Source: an uncultured beta proteobacterium (lineage in GTDB: Bacteria; Pseudomonadota; Gammaproteobacteria; Burkholderiales; Burkholderiaceae). Taken from it: a stretch of DNA of 6,228 nucleotides. The notes under the pieces were generated by a model. The model had not been told where the DNA came from and made no database searches. It worked only from the letters and a program-made list of their open reading frames with translations. The DNA is taken from contig CAIKGX010000176.1 in NCBI GenBank assembly GCA_903827075.1, positions 1 through 6,228 on the forward strand, in the 5' to 3' direction. Shown piece by piece: positions 5,683 to 6,228 of the stretch. The stretch's first letter is position 1. Each line of letters begins with the position of its first letter. A program made the position numbers and the translations under genes.

Positions 5683-5696
5683 GCTCTAAATAGCTG

Positions 5697-5702
5697 GATA
5701 AT
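5697..5702 (+). promoter_or_regulatory. candidate -10 element of yciB
   Basis: GATAAT (5 of 6 to TATAAT) ends six bases before the yciB ATG at 5709, putting a transcription start on the A of the ATG. At 17 bases upstream, CCGAAA (5674-5679) is a poor -35, matching at only 3 of 6. yciB may simply be read through from msrB. No Shine-Dalgarno lies between 5683 and 5708. Confidence 0.3.
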
Positions 5703-5708
5703 GCCCCT

Positions 5709-6228
5709 ATGAAATTTTTATTCGACCTTTTCCCTATCATTCTCTTTTTTATCGCCTTTAAGTTTGGCGATATTTACACGGCAACTATCGTTGCCATGGT
5801 TGCTACCATAGGCCAAATTCTGTGGGTCTATTACCGCCATCGCAAAATCGATGCCATGCAATGGATCAGCTTGGTCATGATCATTGTCTTTGGTAGCTTA
5901 ACAATCTTCTTGCACGATAAGACCTTTATCCAACTCAAGCCTACGGCCCTTTACTGGCTATTTTCTGGTGCCCTATTTATTAGCGCGTTGTTTTTTAAGA
6001 AAAACTGGATTCAAGTTCTCATGGGAAAACAAATTACCCTTAAAGAACAAAGCTCCCATTCAGTCTGGCATCAACTGAATTTAGCTTGGGCCGCCTTTTT
6101 CTTTTTCATGGGCGTATTAAATCTGTATGTGGCCTTCGAATATTCTGAAGAAGCTTGGGTCAACTTCAAGTTATTTGGAAGCACTGGTTTACTAGTAGCG
6201 TTTGTTATCTTTCAAGGACTTTGGTTAA
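5709..6228 (+). CDS. yciB: inner membrane septation protein A (YciB/IspZ family), 3' end outside window
   Basis: YciB is a small polytopic inner-membrane protein needed for normal septation and envelope integrity. In E. coli it contacts cell elongation and division proteins. The window holds 173 codons with no stop before the right edge. The family is about 180 residues, so only a few codons are missing. The opening MKFLFDLFPIILFFIAFK is characteristic, followed by the DIYTAT segment (21-26). About five hydrophobic membrane segments can be drawn: about 5-18, 23-41, 51-69, 80-95 and 123-143, with a last one from about 155. The LNLAWAAFFFFMGVLNLYVA stretch (123-142) and the AWVNFKLFG block (149-157) also match the family. 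It begins 26 bases after the msrB stop on the same strand, so it is probably part of the selO-msrB unit, though a -10-like hexamer next to the ATG could give it its own leaderless transcript. The gene is short enough to fall outside simple ORF listings because it is truncated. Confidence 0.95.
   Translation, partial: MKFLFDLFPIILFFIAFKFGDIYTATIVAMVATIGQILWVYYRHRKIDAMQWISLVMIIVFGSLTIFLHDKTFIQLKPTALYWLFSGALFISALFFKKNWIQVLMGKQITLKEQSSHSVWHQLNLAWAAFFFFMGVLNLYVAFEYSEEAWVNFKLFGSTGLLVAFVIFQGLWL

Noticed and set aside
5682..5695. AGCT-CTAAAT-AGCT repeat after the msrB stop as a terminator
   Set aside because: The four-base arms are each self-palindromic, no T run follows, and yciB starts just downstream, so termination here is not supported.

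Overview
The window looks like ordinary chromosomal DNA from a betaproteobacterium of the family Burkholderiaceae. The compact spacing, mixed base composition and protein sequences fit the freshwater genus Polynucleobacter best. That placement rests on recalled protein resemblance and gene order, not on a search. There is no mobile element, CRISPR array, tRNA, rRNA or phage signal. No stretch longer than about 60 bases lies outside a gene.

Layout, left to right. (1) A leftward unit holds mltG (lytic transglycosylase-like terminase of peptidoglycan synthesis) followed by tmk (thymidylate kinase), which runs off the left edge. (2) A rightward pair follows: ygfZ (folate-dependent Fe-S protein maintenance) and an NRDE/TANGO2-family gene. 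The starts of mltG and ygfZ lie back to back with almost no space between them. (3) A leftward single gene encodes a PaaI-type hotdog-fold thioesterase. It converges on the TANGO2 gene. (4) A rightward unit holds selO (protein AMPylase), msrB (methionine-R-sulfoxide reductase) and yciB (inner membrane septation protein A), the last cut by the right edge.

Functionally, the centre of the window is rich in redox and cofactor maintenance: YgfZ (Fe-S enzymes), TANGO2 (haem trafficking or related metabolism), SelO (AMPylation under redox stress) and MsrB (repair of oxidised methionine). It is flanked by two cell-envelope genes (mltG, yciB) and one nucleotide gene (tmk). SelO and MsrB are the most tightly coupled pair.

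The most unusual signal is regulatory. All six genes with free upstream DNA (mltG, ygfZ, the TANGO2 gene, the thioesterase gene, selO, yciB) lack a recognisable Shine-Dalgarno sequence. Each has a hexamer matching TATAAT at 5 of 6 positions, ending 6 to 9 bases before the ATG, so a transcript would begin at or just before the start codon. msrB, which sits inside an operon, is the one gene with a clear Shine-Dalgarno. At mltG/ygfZ the two -10 elements lie on top of each other on opposite strands, as in a symmetric bidirectional promoter. I see no wholly new gene system here.
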